Below, piece by piece: positions 1 to 7,257 of a DNA stretch of 45,098 bases. The stretch covers positions 78,620 to 123,717 of the forward strand of contig JAAUZK010000033.1 in assembly GCA_014804655.1 (NCBI GenBank), read 5' to 3'. Each line of letters opens with the position of its first letter. Position 1 is the stretch's first letter. The position numbers and the translations under genes are program-made. The notes beneath the pieces are model-generated. The model saw only the letters and a program-made list of their open reading frames with translations. It was not told the origin of the DNA and searched no databases. The DNA is from Lachnospiraceae bacterium (GTDB lineage: Bacteria > Bacillota > Clostridia > Lachnospirales > Lachnospiraceae).

Positions 1-225
1 CAGTTCGAAATCAAACACAAAAGAAATGTCATTCTTATAATTCATGTAGACTGCATTTTCCAGCGTGGTGATTTCAAGATCAGTTATGTCCGTGTAAGCA
101 GTGCTATTCAGTGCATTGTACAGGCTTAGTAGGTTTTTCTTTTCTCCAAAAAGCATCCTAAATACGGTGTCTTTGTAGTTGCACTCCGGATCCTCCTGCT
201 TTGTGTGAATGTAAATTGAGTTCAA
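1..225 (-). CDS. Rpn/PD-(D/E)XK family nuclease-transposase-like protein, partial
   Basis: The minus strand has an open frame of 75 codons running off the left edge, so only the N-terminal part is present. It reads NYKDTVFRMLFGEKKNLL, followed by a segment around TTLENAVYMNYKNDIS that ends in a VFDFEL stretch. This is the usual opening of the Rpn/PD-(D/E)XK proteins abundant in Lachnospiraceae; known members of that family are DNA nucleases that promote recombination. No ATG lies between the upstream in-frame stop and the conserved NYKDTVF block. I set the start at a TTG (225), but there is no convincing Shine-Dalgarno sequence, so the 5' end may be eroded. The catalytic residues lie beyond the window and intactness cannot be judged. 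Confidence 0.6.
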   Translation of the reverse strand, partial: MNSIYIHTKQEDPECNYKDTVFRMLFGEKKNLLSLYNALNSTAYTDITDLEITTLENAVYMNYKNDISFVFDFEL

Positions 226-633
226 AGCATGGATTTTCTGAAACTTAGAATATAAAAGAAATAACTGATTTGTTCATGATAGAAAATATGCTTTTTACTA
301 CTATAACATGTTTTGAACGGAATTGTAAATATATTTTTATTATCAATCAATAATCTCTTTTTTGCCGTTGGTATAATTAGTATCACATAATTTTGTTTAT
401 TGGAAAAGGGGATAGCAAATTTTTTATGCGGTATCTGCAGGTGTTGAATAGAGGAATATGCGAAGCTGATTATAAAAATTTTTATCAGAAAAGATTTAAG
501 ATAAGGCCTTGGTTCAGGGGATTTTTGGTCATTTTCTGCAAATATTGGACACATTCTGTAGGGCACCTTGTTAAATTAAATATCTATACGATAAAACTAA
601 GTAAGAAAAAAAGTATCTAAGGAGGTAATAAAC
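226..633. other. intergenic region without a supported gene
   Basis: This AT-rich stretch separates the Rpn-like gene from the secreted protein gene. Short reading frames exist on both strands but have no recognisable family content or good ribosome site. A TATAAT-like hexamer lies near 371. A CATTTTCTGCAAA block at 530-542 resembles the putative LytTR operator at 9333-9363 (see that entry). The last 15 bases carry the ribosome binding site of the next gene. Confidence 0.5.
530..542 (+). promoter_or_regulatory. possible LytTR-type box upstream of the secreted protein gene
   Basis: CATTTTCTGCAAA here is identical over 13 bases to the second repeat of the direct-repeat operator proposed upstream of agrB (9354-9366). 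The 10-mer expected 21 bases upstream (509-518) matches in only about half its positions, so at most one good half-site is present. The distance to the start codon at 634 is compatible with a promoter region. A 13-base match can arise by chance in a 45-kb AT-rich window, so this is a weak call. Confidence 0.25.
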
Positions 634-1494
634 ATGAGAACAAAATTTGCAAAATGGATTAAGAAATGTGTTGGGGCATCTTTGGCTCTTGCAGGAGCAT
701 TATGTATAGGCCTCTGTCTTAGCGGGCAGACAGCCTATGCTGCAACAGCCTATAAGGACGTAGAACCCAATAATTCTTATGAGGAAGCACAGCTTATTGC
801 AAGAAATGCGCAGACACCGGCGCAGTATGTTTCCAATCAGACATCCGTATATCGTTATGTGACAGGGACATTATCCAATGATGATGAAGATTGGTATATG
901 GTCGGCTTGTATACAAGTAATCCGGTTTATCTTGATTTGAATCCCGGAGCAGGCACAATATATGTGGATGTATACGATTCTTCGAATCTTACTGTACCGT
1001 TGGATACTTATGAGTTTCAAAAGTATGGGGATACAAATGTTTACGAAGTTCCTATTTCGGAAGACGGAACATACTATTTAAGGGTATATCATGCCACAAC
1101 AAGTATATCTGCAACATATTATTTTACTATCGGAAATCCACAATATACATTGGGGACTTATGTACATGATTTTGGTAGAACTACGTTACCGGCTAGAGGT
1201 ACATGGGAGGATTTCATAGATTTAAGAATAATGCCAGATGTACCCAAGGATTCAATAGCGTATGAAATAACTATTGGTGGGTGTACATCATCTGTGAGTT
1301 CAAAAAGGTATTTTAGAAATGAGAATACGTTGGGGTGGACGGCAACAAAAACAACCTTTTCATATAATTTAGCGGTTACAGACAAATCAAAAATGCAACA
1401 GAGATGGGAGGCAAAAATGGAATCCACAAGTACATCCAGTCATTCATTTACGCCAACCATGACACTTAGATATGTTGCACCTGATATACCGTAA
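634..1494 (+). CDS. secreted protein with PPC-like beta domain
   Basis: A 286-residue protein begins 9 bases after a strong AAGGAGG. Residues 1-37 form a signal peptide: basic KKC start, hydrophobic ALAGALCIGLCLSG core, and likely cleavage at AYA-AT. The mature part opens with DVEPNNSYEEAQLI and goes through YRYVTGTLSNDDEDWYMV to GTYYLRVYH. This is the pattern of bacterial pre-peptidase C-terminal (PPC)-type beta-sandwich domains, which usually ride on secreted proteases or surface proteins. No protease domain or cell-wall anchor is present, so the protein is probably released. The last 100 residues are not recognised. It stands as a single transcription unit ending at the inverted repeat at 1515-1562. 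Function is unknown; an extracellular binding role is inference. Confidence 0.7.
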   Translation: MRTKFAKWIKKCVGASLALAGALCIGLCLSGQTAYAATAYKDVEPNNSYEEAQLIARNAQTPAQYVSNQTSVYRYVTGTLSNDDEDWYMVGLYTSNPVYLDLNPGAGTIYVDVYDSSNLTVPLDTYEFQKYGDTNVYEVPISEDGTYYLRVYHATTSISATYYFTIGNPQYTLGTYVHDFGRTTLPARGTWEDFIDLRIMPDVPKDSIAYEITIGGCTSSVSSKRYFRNENTLGWTATKTTFSYNLAVTDKSKMQQRWEAKMESTSTSSHSFTPTMTLRYVAPDIP

Positions 1495-1514
1495 AGCATA
1501 TCCATATGCAAATG

Positions 1515-1562
1515 ATCCTTAGTGTACTGGGAAAAGTATTTTAATATAGGTACACTAAGGAT
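1515..1562 (+). terminator. 13-bp inverted repeat, probable terminator
   Basis: ATCCTTAGTGTAC (1515-1527) and GTACACTAAGGAT (1550-1562) are perfect inverted copies separated by 22 bases. The repeat starts 20 bases after the stop of the secreted protein gene. A short T run (TTTTTATA) follows a few bases later. This fits a terminator, although the loop is longer than usual. Confidence 0.5.
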
Positions 1563-1628
1563 TAATGGTATTTTTATAAATCAAAGTATAATTTTTAGAG
1601 AACCCTAGGACAAAGATGGGAGGATAAG

Positions 1629-2579
1629 ATGATAGAAACAGCTTTTACGGGCGCAAATGGAGTTCGTCAGTCATTGTTACATTCTAAAAAAACAAACAAA
1701 ATAGCAAGGCAGCAGGCGGTGCTCCAACTTTTGTCGGGAACAGGTAAGGGCAAAAATAGGGACAGCCTGAGTATTTCCAGTGAAGCAAGGAAGTTTTCAA
1801 GAGAAAGCATAGTGGCTTTGGTTGACAAAAGTGCAAATGTATCTAAAGGAGAGCTATCCTATTATTTCAATCATTATAATGACAGTAGGGCGATTCTGGA
1901 TGCAATCAATTTTGGTGAGAATGTTTACTGTGGGTATAATCCTGAGTTTAAAGATTATGGTATCTTGTCGTTTGATTATAACGGGAGTAGGCAGGTCATA
2001 CCAAATTATGCCGTGCCCAAAATGAACGCGGGTTCTTTGGCGGGAATCCAAGCTGTAAACAATTCTCTGGTTCTAAATAATAAAAGCTATTATGGGTGGA
2101 CAGCGTCGAATGGCGGCAGGTACACATGGACAGTTAATAACGGAATGATCGGGTATGCACAGTCAGAGAAATTATTAGCAGAAGATAACAGTAGAATTTA
2201 TGAGGCGGAAATGGGAAAAGCAGGTGACATTTTATCTGCATTGGCACAGGGAAGGAGTCTGTGGGGAGAACTATACAGCAGGAAGGAAGTTTTATCGACC
2301 TGTGAGAAAGTCGGAATTACGCCGGGTTTCTTTTCCATAGATGCAGGCGCCGGGAGACATACCTATATTCTGCAGGAATCCGGAAGCGTAATAAATGTGA
2401 GTAAGAACATTACACGGTGGAATAACATGAATTGGATAGAGATCGGCTATAAAGAGGGGGACACGTTTTCCATTTATGGCAATGAGTATGCCATAGACAG
2501 CAACGGACACATCCACGTTTCAGCGGATGATACATTTACGTCAACGGATGTAAAGTTTCCAAAGCGTTCCATGCAATAG
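1629..2579 (+). CDS. uncharacterised protein upstream of DUF6033-like gene
   Basis: A 316-residue protein starts at ATG after GGGAGGATAAG. I do not recognise the family. The N-terminus is basic and helical (residues 1-45), followed by a DSLSISSEARKFSRES segment of a type common in Clostridia proteins of unknown function. The middle is rich in Gly, Asn, Tyr and Trp (for example YYGWTASNGGRYTWTVNN) and the C-terminal third looks beta-rich. No signal peptide, membrane helix or enzymatic motif was found. It lies 39 bases upstream of the DUF6033-like gene on the same strand, so the two are probably co-transcribed, and both precede the cysteine-rich peptide cluster. Whether they belong functionally to that cluster is unknown. 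Confidence 0.6.
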   Translation: MIETAFTGANGVRQSLLHSKKTNKIARQQAVLQLLSGTGKGKNRDSLSISSEARKFSRESIVALVDKSANVSKGELSYYFNHYNDSRAILDAINFGENVYCGYNPEFKDYGILSFDYNGSRQVIPNYAVPKMNAGSLAGIQAVNNSLVLNNKSYYGWTASNGGRYTWTVNNGMIGYAQSEKLLAEDNSRIYEAEMGKAGDILSALAQGRSLWGELYSRKEVLSTCEKVGITPGFFSIDAGAGRHTYILQESGSVINVSKNITRWNNMNWIEIGYKEGDTFSIYGNEYAIDSNGHIHVSADDTFTSTDVKFPKRSMQ

Positions 2580-2618
2580 ATTTTGGGAGATAATTTTTGT
2601 GAAGTGAGAGGAGAAAGT

Positions 2619-3260
2619 ATGATGCAGGTAGGATTAAATAATTACCAGTTTGGGAACAGCAATGTGATGGAGAGAGTAGATAATAAGAATACCCCGAAAA
2701 AATCAGAGGGGAAATACGCCAGTGTATCCGCATATCAGGCATACTTGAAGGATAAGTACCCTTGTTTGACAGCTCCTAATTATAAGGTGACGATATCACC
2801 AGCATATTTGGAAAAATGTATAAGAGATCCTGAAAAGGCTGAACTGTTGGAAAAAAATCTGGCACATATACCGGTCAGCAAGCAGATGGAGACTGCATTT
2901 TGGAGTGCACAGGGAGCAAGAGTTGTGAATGACGAATTGATTTTTGACGAAAACGGGAATTGTTGCGGCAGTCCTAATACATATATTACGAACAGTAAAC
3001 CATCATCAGATAGCAGCGTTGAGGATAAAATATCTGAGAAAAATAGCCAGAAGAAAAAGCCTTCACCGCAGGATCATTATGAAAAGAGAAAGCTCATAAG
3101 AGAACAGTTTGAAGAACGATTGGCAGAGAAAGAGTATCTGAAAGATCAGCTGGAAGAAGAGGAAATGAAGGAAGAGATGTTGAAAAAAAGCGTTTTGTCA
3201 AAAGAACAAAATGCGGGCAGATTCATTGAACGATATGAAGCCAATATTTTGAAATCATAA
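2619..3260 (+). CDS. DUF6033-like protein
   Basis: I chose the ATG at 2619 because GAGAGGAGAAAGT precedes it; an upstream TTG (2583) is open but lacks a ribosome site. The 213-residue product contains SVSAYQAYLKDKYPCL, VTISPAYLEKCIRDPEKA and ELLEKNLAHIP. That order of blocks recalls the DUF6033 family of Clostridia, whose function is unknown. The C-terminal half is a charged, probably coiled-coil helix (KRKLIREQFEERLAEKEY onward, about residues 150-210). There is no signal peptide. The gene follows the unknown 316-residue gene and ends 60 bases before the peptide precursor. Family membership is from memory and moderate in certainty. Confidence 0.6.
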   Translation: MMQVGLNNYQFGNSNVMERVDNKNTPKKSEGKYASVSAYQAYLKDKYPCLTAPNYKVTISPAYLEKCIRDPEKAELLEKNLAHIPVSKQMETAFWSAQGARVVNDELIFDENGNCCGSPNTYITNSKPSSDSSVEDKISEKNSQKKKPSPQDHYEKRKLIREQFEERLAEKEYLKDQLEEEEMKEEMLKKSVLSKEQNAGRFIERYEANILKS

Positions 3261-3320
3261 TCTGTTAAATATGCTATTTACATAGGATATTTAAAATATA
3301 AAAGAAGGGAGGGCGTCCGA

Positions 3321-3521
3321 ATGAAGAAATTAGGGAAAAAGAACCAAATGGAGCAGGGCACTTTTGTGGCGTATGCATGCGGAAACTGCAATTGCAGTAA
3401 TGTGTGTATCACATGCAACAATTGCTCCGGTTCCACTTTAAGCGAAACGGGATATCAGACAACTCGAACGGTAAACACCAATAAGATATTCCGACAGGCT
3501 GCAGGAATCAGCATACTGTAA
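3321..3521 (+). CDS. cysteine-rich RiPP precursor, CLI_3235 class
   Basis: This 66-residue peptide begins with MKKLGKKNQMEQGTFVAYA, the leader typical of CLI_3235-class clostridial bacteriocin precursors (TIGR04065 as I recall). Six cysteines follow within 17 residues: CGNCNCSNVC, then ITCNNC. The tail (GSTLSETGYQTTRTVNT onward) has no cysteine. A GGGAGG ribosome site lies upstream of the ATG. The next genes encode the radical SAM maturase and two companion proteins known to co-occur with this precursor class, so identification as the modified substrate is strong. The modification is unknown; thioether or other cysteine-centred crosslinks are possible. No exporter or leader peptidase gene is seen next to it. 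Confidence 0.85.
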   Translation: MKKLGKKNQMEQGTFVAYACGNCNCSNVCITCNNCSGSTLSETGYQTTRTVNTNKIFRQAAGISIL

Positions 3522-3527
3522 TTATGG

Positions 3528-3561
3528 ATGCGGGCGCCACTATGAATAGTGGAGCCTGCAT
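3528..3561 (+). terminator. strong hairpin between precursor and maturase (attenuator or RNA stabiliser)
   Basis: Positions 3528-3543 pair with 3546-3561 over 16 bp, with one G-U and one G-A mismatch; opening the innermost pair leaves a TGAA tetraloop. It lies 6 bases after the precursor stop and directly precedes the AAGGAGG of the maturase gene. There is no T tract, so it probably reduces read-through or protects the 3' end of the precursor mRNA, giving more precursor than enzyme. That arrangement is common in peptide operons; the role here is inference. Confidence 0.6.
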
Positions 3562-3576
3562 TAAGGAGGAAATAAC

Positions 3577-5031
3577 ATGATGGATTATATCCCAAACATA
3601 CATCTGTTTTCATTATACAATCAATATTATTTTTATGATGTAAATACAAATGCGATTATGGAAGTCCCTTCAGAAATATATATGTTTTTGAAGAATATTA
3701 CAGGAAAAAAAGACGTTGATGTTAGGAAAGAATCTGAAAATTTAAGTGATCACGAAAAAGAAGAGATTGATTACTTGATATCAGGGGGGCTGCTAAGCAA
3801 AAATGTTACGAACTGTAGTTTTTGCCATCCAGAGACGGAGATGCTGGGTGATTATTATAAATCCAATTTAAGTTCTATAACACTTCAGGTAACGCAGAAC
3901 TGCAACTTGAGGTGTGCATATTGTATTTATTCAGGAAGTTACGTGAACAGAACACATAATAACAAGAGAATGCAGTTAGAAACTGCAATAAAAGCTGTTG
4001 ATTTTCTCTATCAGCATTCAAGTCAATGCCATATAATATCGATTGGGTTTTACGGTGGAGAACCCTTGTTAGAGTTTGACCTGATACAAAAAGTAGTAGA
4101 TTATGCAGAAGAATTATTTAAGGGGAAAAGCCTTCAATTTTTAATGACGACAAATGCAACGCTCTTGTCAGTAGAAAAGGCAAGATATTTGCGTGAACAT
4201 AAATTTCATTTAACAATCAGTTTGGACGGGCCTCAATCCATACATAACAAAAATCGGATATTTGCAGGAAGCAACAAGGGAACTTTCCAAGTTATTATGA
4301 ATAATCTGAAAAAAATTAAAGAGGATGATCCACAGGCATTAAAAGATATATCATTCAATGCTGTCATTGATATGAATCAGGATACTTCTTGCTCGAATGA
4401 ATTTTTTCTACACTATGATCTTGTAAAAGAGATGGATGTGGGTGGAAACTATGTTGATTCTTCAAACAAAAAGGATCAGACACTTTCGGCACCTCCACAG
4501 TTTTATGTTGATACATACTATGAATTATTCAAATTGTATTTATTTCAGTGTACAGACATTTTTTCCGCGTACGCACCCAAGTTGTACAGCTTCGAGATCT
4601 CCGCAATGAAACGTAATATGTTAGAAAGGACGATATTGCATAACACTTGCACTACACCAAGTGGACAATGTCTGCCTGGTATACAACGATTTTTTGTGGA
4701 TGTAGACGGTTTGTTTTATCCTTGCGAAAGAGTGAATGAGTCAGCCGATGATTTTGTAATAGGAGATATTGAGAACGGGTTTAATGTAGAAAAAGCCAAA
4801 AAGCTATTAAATGTTGCGCTGATTACAGAAAATGAGTGTAGGAACTGCTGGTGCAGCAAATTGTGTAACCAATGTATATCTAAAGCAGAGGAGAACGGGA
4901 AACTAAGCCGCAAAATGCGACTGAGCAATTGCCAGGATACAAAGATTGCTGTCGAAGATATGATGAAAAATTACATTGTGTTAAGAAAACATGGCTGCAG
5001 ATTTGAGGAATACGAGAGAAAGGGGCTTTAA
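3577..5031 (+). CDS. ccpM: radical SAM/SPASM maturase for Cys-rich peptide (CcpM-like)
   Basis: A 484-residue enzyme with an AAGGAGG 8 bases before its ATG. The radical SAM motif CX3CX2C is C109, C113 and C116 (QNCNLRCAYC), followed by GFYGGEPLLEF, the SAM-binding GGE block. A second CXXC (C80, C83) lies upstream. The C-terminal region carries many cysteines (SGQCLPG, YPCERV, ECRNCWCSKLCNQC, SNCQ), fitting a SPASM domain with auxiliary iron-sulfur clusters. The N-terminal 75 residues look like a peptide-recognition domain. It would generate a 5'-deoxyadenosyl radical to modify the precursor encoded just upstream. Family assignment (TIGR04068, CcpM) is from memory and supported by the whole gene neighbourhood. 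The downstream gene starts 2 bases after its stop. Confidence 0.85.
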   Translation: MMDYIPNIHLFSLYNQYYFYDVNTNAIMEVPSEIYMFLKNITGKKDVDVRKESENLSDHEKEEIDYLISGGLLSKNVTNCSFCHPETEMLGDYYKSNLSSITLQVTQNCNLRCAYCIYSGSYVNRTHNNKRMQLETAIKAVDFLYQHSSQCHIISIGFYGGEPLLEFDLIQKVVDYAEELFKGKSLQFLMTTNATLLSVEKARYLREHKFHLTISLDGPQSIHNKNRIFAGSNKGTFQVIMNNLKKIKEDDPQALKDISFNAVIDMNQDTSCSNEFFLHYDLVKEMDVGGNYVDSSNKKDQTLSAPPQFYVDTYYELFKLYLFQCTDIFSAYAPKLYSFEISAMKRNMLERTILHNTCTTPSGQCLPGIQRFFVDVDGLFYPCERVNESADDFVIGDIENGFNVEKAKKLLNVALITENECRNCWCSKLCNQCISKAEENGKLSRKMRLSNCQDTKIAVEDMMKNYIVLRKHGCRFEEYERKGL

Positions 5032-5032
5032 G

Positions 5033-6127
5033 ATGGAGAGAAAGGGCATTATTTTATATCCATATGATTTGGAGCATTACCCAATAGTAAAATATAAAGA
5101 GTTAGTTGAGATATCGAAGCCGCTTTTTTTGCTTGCTCCTAAAGGATACGGACTTGCTGGTAAACAGGCAGATTATTTTCTTGAAAAACCGGAAACAGAA
5201 ATAGCCATTCTTGAGGAAATAGAAGAAGAGGTAGCAAAACAGGCTAACGAGATCTGTATTTTAGATACAATAGAGAAAGTTGAAGTAGAGGACATTGAAG
5301 AGGTAATAGTGCGGGCTTGCGAGGCGAATATAAATGTTTTGTATGCAGCAGAGCCATCTACCGAGCGCTGTGAAATTGCAAGGAGAATCTGTGAGCAATA
5401 CAAAAATAGTTTCACAGTAGTTGAATCCAATTTCCCGATGGAATTAGATTGGAGAAAAATCCAACCCGCGAAGAAAAAAATCAGCACCCCGGTTGTGATG
5501 GTTTGCGGCATATCACCTATGACGCAGAAGTTTGAACTTCAGCTATATTTGAGAAAATATTTTAAGCAGCATAAATATTCTGTAAGTCAGATCGGCAGTA
5601 AAATTACCAGCGGTTTATTTGGATTTTGCTCTATTGCTCCATACATTTTTTCATGTGATAATACGGAAGTCCGGAAAATACATACTATAAATAATATGAT
5701 TAAGAAAATTGAGGAAGAAGAGAATCCGGATGTCATAATTATCGGAGTTCCCGGAGGAATATTACCATTAACAGCCAAACATCACTTTGGATATGGTGTA
5801 TATGCCTATGAGATTTTCAATGCAATATGTCCGGATTTTACAATTCTTTCTTTACCGAATGGAGAATATACAGATGAATTTTATGACAATATAAATAAAA
5901 TGAGCAAATATAAGTTTGGCGTAGATATTGATGCCTTTTTTATCTCCTCCTTTACTCCGATTTCAAACAGTATAATCACTGCAGAACTCGAATTCGCTTA
6001 TACAAAAGAAAAGAAGAACACAAGCAGTCTGTACAAGGTATTTAGTAATTCAAGTTTACAGGGTGATAAACTCTTTAAGGAGATAGAGAATAAGCTGCTT
6101 ATGTATGGCAAATACGGGCAATTTTAG
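5033..6127 (+). CDS. peptide maturation system protein, TIGR04066-like
   Basis: The ATG at 5033 lies just past the maturase stop and follows GAAAGGGGC; an upstream in-frame start at 4991 would overlap the maturase. The 364-residue protein starts with ERKGIILYPYDLEHYPIV and has a central block around VVMVCGISPMTQKFELQL. It then shows DVIIIGVPGGILPL and the FFISSFTPISN region. These match my memory of the TIGR04066 family, found only beside clostridial cysteine-rich peptide maturases. The central part, with a KFELQLYLRKYFKQHKY helix and a hydrophobic strand before GVPGG, resembles a nucleotide-binding alpha/beta fold, but no clear Walker motif is present. Its biochemical role is unknown. It is translated with the maturase and the carrier-related gene. 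Confidence 0.75.
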   Translation: MERKGIILYPYDLEHYPIVKYKELVEISKPLFLLAPKGYGLAGKQADYFLEKPETEIAILEEIEEEVAKQANEICILDTIEKVEVEDIEEVIVRACEANINVLYAAEPSTERCEIARRICEQYKNSFTVVESNFPMELDWRKIQPAKKKISTPVVMVCGISPMTQKFELQLYLRKYFKQHKYSVSQIGSKITSGLFGFCSIAPYIFSCDNTEVRKIHTINNMIKKIEEEENPDVIIIGVPGGILPLTAKHHFGYGVYAYEIFNAICPDFTILSLPNGEYTDEFYDNINKMSKYKFGVDIDAFFISSFTPISNSIITAELEFAYTKEKKNTSSLYKVFSNSSLQGDKLFKEIENKLLMYGKYGQF

Positions 6128-6141
6128 GAGGGGTAAAAAAA

Positions 6142-6417
6142 ATGAGTAAGGAAGAGATAGCAAATAAAGTAATAGAAGTTATAAATAACGCGGTGAAGGT
6201 TGACTTGGCAAATTATTCAAATCTGTTGACGGAAAAAAGTTTGTTTGATTTGGAGATAGGGCTATTGCCGAGAGATTTACTGGAGATTTTTTTTGAGTTG
6301 CAAAAAGCTTTCAATATTACCTTTGAAGAAAAGGATGTTATGGATAGCCGGTTTGATATGCTTCCAAATATTGTGGAATGTATTTATGAAAAGAAAATGG
6401 CTGCACAGCCAGAATAA
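6142..6417 (+). CDS. acyl carrier-related protein without the carrier serine
   Basis: A 91-residue protein preceded by AGGAGGGG. Its fold follows acyl carrier proteins: an N-terminal helix, then GLLPRDLLEIFFELQKAFNI, which aligns with the carrier-protein block GxDSLDLVEL. The serine that would carry 4'-phosphopantetheine is replaced by proline (LPR instead of DSL), so conventional loading is not expected. This matches the peptide maturation acyl carrier-related family (TIGR04069 from memory), a constant companion of the CcpM and TIGR04066 proteins. It may act as a docking or scaffold protein for the maturation complex; that is inference. It is the last gene of the operon. Confidence 0.75.
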   Translation: MSKEEIANKVIEVINNAVKVDLANYSNLLTEKSLFDLEIGLLPRDLLEIFFELQKAFNITFEEKDVMDSRFDMLPNIVECIYEKKMAAQPE

Positions 6418-6423
6418 GCAAAT

Positions 6424-6471
6424 GCTGTTTTCGGGGAAATCTCAATGTCGTTTCCGGTTTCCGAAAACAGC
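6424..6471 (+). terminator. hairpin after the peptide maturation operon
   Basis: GCTGTTTTCGG (6424-6434) pairs perfectly with CCGAAAACAGC (6461-6471), and an inner GGAAA/TTTCC pair can stack inside the loop. It begins 7 bases after the last stop codon. No T run follows, so it may be a Rho-dependent end or RNA-stabilising structure rather than a classical terminator. Confidence 0.45.
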
Positions 6472-6587
6472 CATATAAAGTTAGGAATCCTCTGCGGGCG
6501 TTTCAATTTTTTCAAGGAATGAATATTTTGTGAGTTAGTATAGATCAAAATATGGAAAGAGTTATGCCGTAACTTGATGGTCTGGAT

Positions 6588-6677
6588 ATGGAGAAACTCT
6601 TCAACGGGATAATCGGGAAACTGCGGAATATGATAGATGAAGAATTTGCAGAACTAGAATTTATAGTGGTGGAATAA
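6588..6677 (+). pseudogene. 29-codon reading frame, possible gene tail
   Basis: A short frame (MEKLFNGIIGKL then RNMIDEEFAELEFIV) ends 10 bases before a good terminator. It has no proper ribosome binding site and an upstream stop six codons before. Its amphipathic, acidic helix composition looks coding, so it may be the tail of a decayed gene. The family is not recognised. Confidence 0.25.
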
Positions 6678-6686
6678 TAACTAAAT

Positions 6687-6728
6687 AAAAAGCAGAGCAT
6701 GGCTTTTGTGACTGTGCCCTGCTTTTTT
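6687..6728 (+). terminator. Rho-independent terminator
   Basis: AAAAGCAGAGCA pairs with TGCCCTGCTTTT (one A-C mismatch) around a short loop and is followed by TTTTTT. This is a classical terminator in the 840-base stretch between the peptide cluster and the agr-like operon. Confidence 0.75.
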
Positions 6729-7257
6729 GTTTTGCACATACTGAAGGGGAATACAGCACATACAGGCATCACAGATCAGGGCGATTAAAAATGTATTGGA
6801 AACAACGTATGATGAATTGCTGAAATAAAAAAACGACAGATCGGTGTGACCTGCCATTTTACTATCATAATTAGCATTTTTATCTGATTGATAGCAATTC
6901 TTTCATTGCCATCGCAAATGAATTGGAAGAGGAAAGCCTTTCTTTCTTTTCTGGTAGAATTTCAAAAATGTATTTTCCTGCCGGGAGTCAAACACTATTC
7001 CTTTTTCCAGTAAAATATAATAAGTCTGCATAGCTAAAATAGTCGAATTATACAATTCATTTGACTAAAGCAAGAAATAGAAATAAAATAACAATAGGAC
7101 TTCGAAATGTAGTCACACTGATGGGTAATTAAATTATAATATATATAACATAAATAGAATAAAGTTTATACAGGATATGTCGAAATACAAAGTAGGTAGA
7201 GTGTGGAATATCGAGAATGGACTACACTATAATTCCTAGAAAGGGGAACTTGAACAA
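6729..7257. other. gene-poor spacer before the agr-like operon
   Basis: No intact gene was found. The minus strand contains a degraded frame (separate entry at 6880-7031). The final part holds a TATAAT hexamer near 7230 with a poor -35 and the AAAGGGGAAC ribosome site of the regulator gene, which would suit an activator-dependent promoter. No direct repeat like that at 9333-9363 was seen here. Confidence 0.4.
6880..7031 (-). pseudogene. frameshifted gene fragment, unknown family
   Basis: Reading the minus strand from ATG at 7031 gives MQTYYILLEKGIVFDS. Changing frame near the CGGCAGG at about 6984 continues as LPAGKYIFEILPEKKERL and ends in FAMAMKELLSIR before a stop at 6880. The two pieces together look like one protein end broken by an indel. 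The family is not recognised and coding status is uncertain. Confidence 0.25.

Noticed and set aside
393..620. 75-codon frame before the secreted protein
   Set aside because: No ribosome site, no recognised family, and it overlaps the probable promoter region of the 634 gene.
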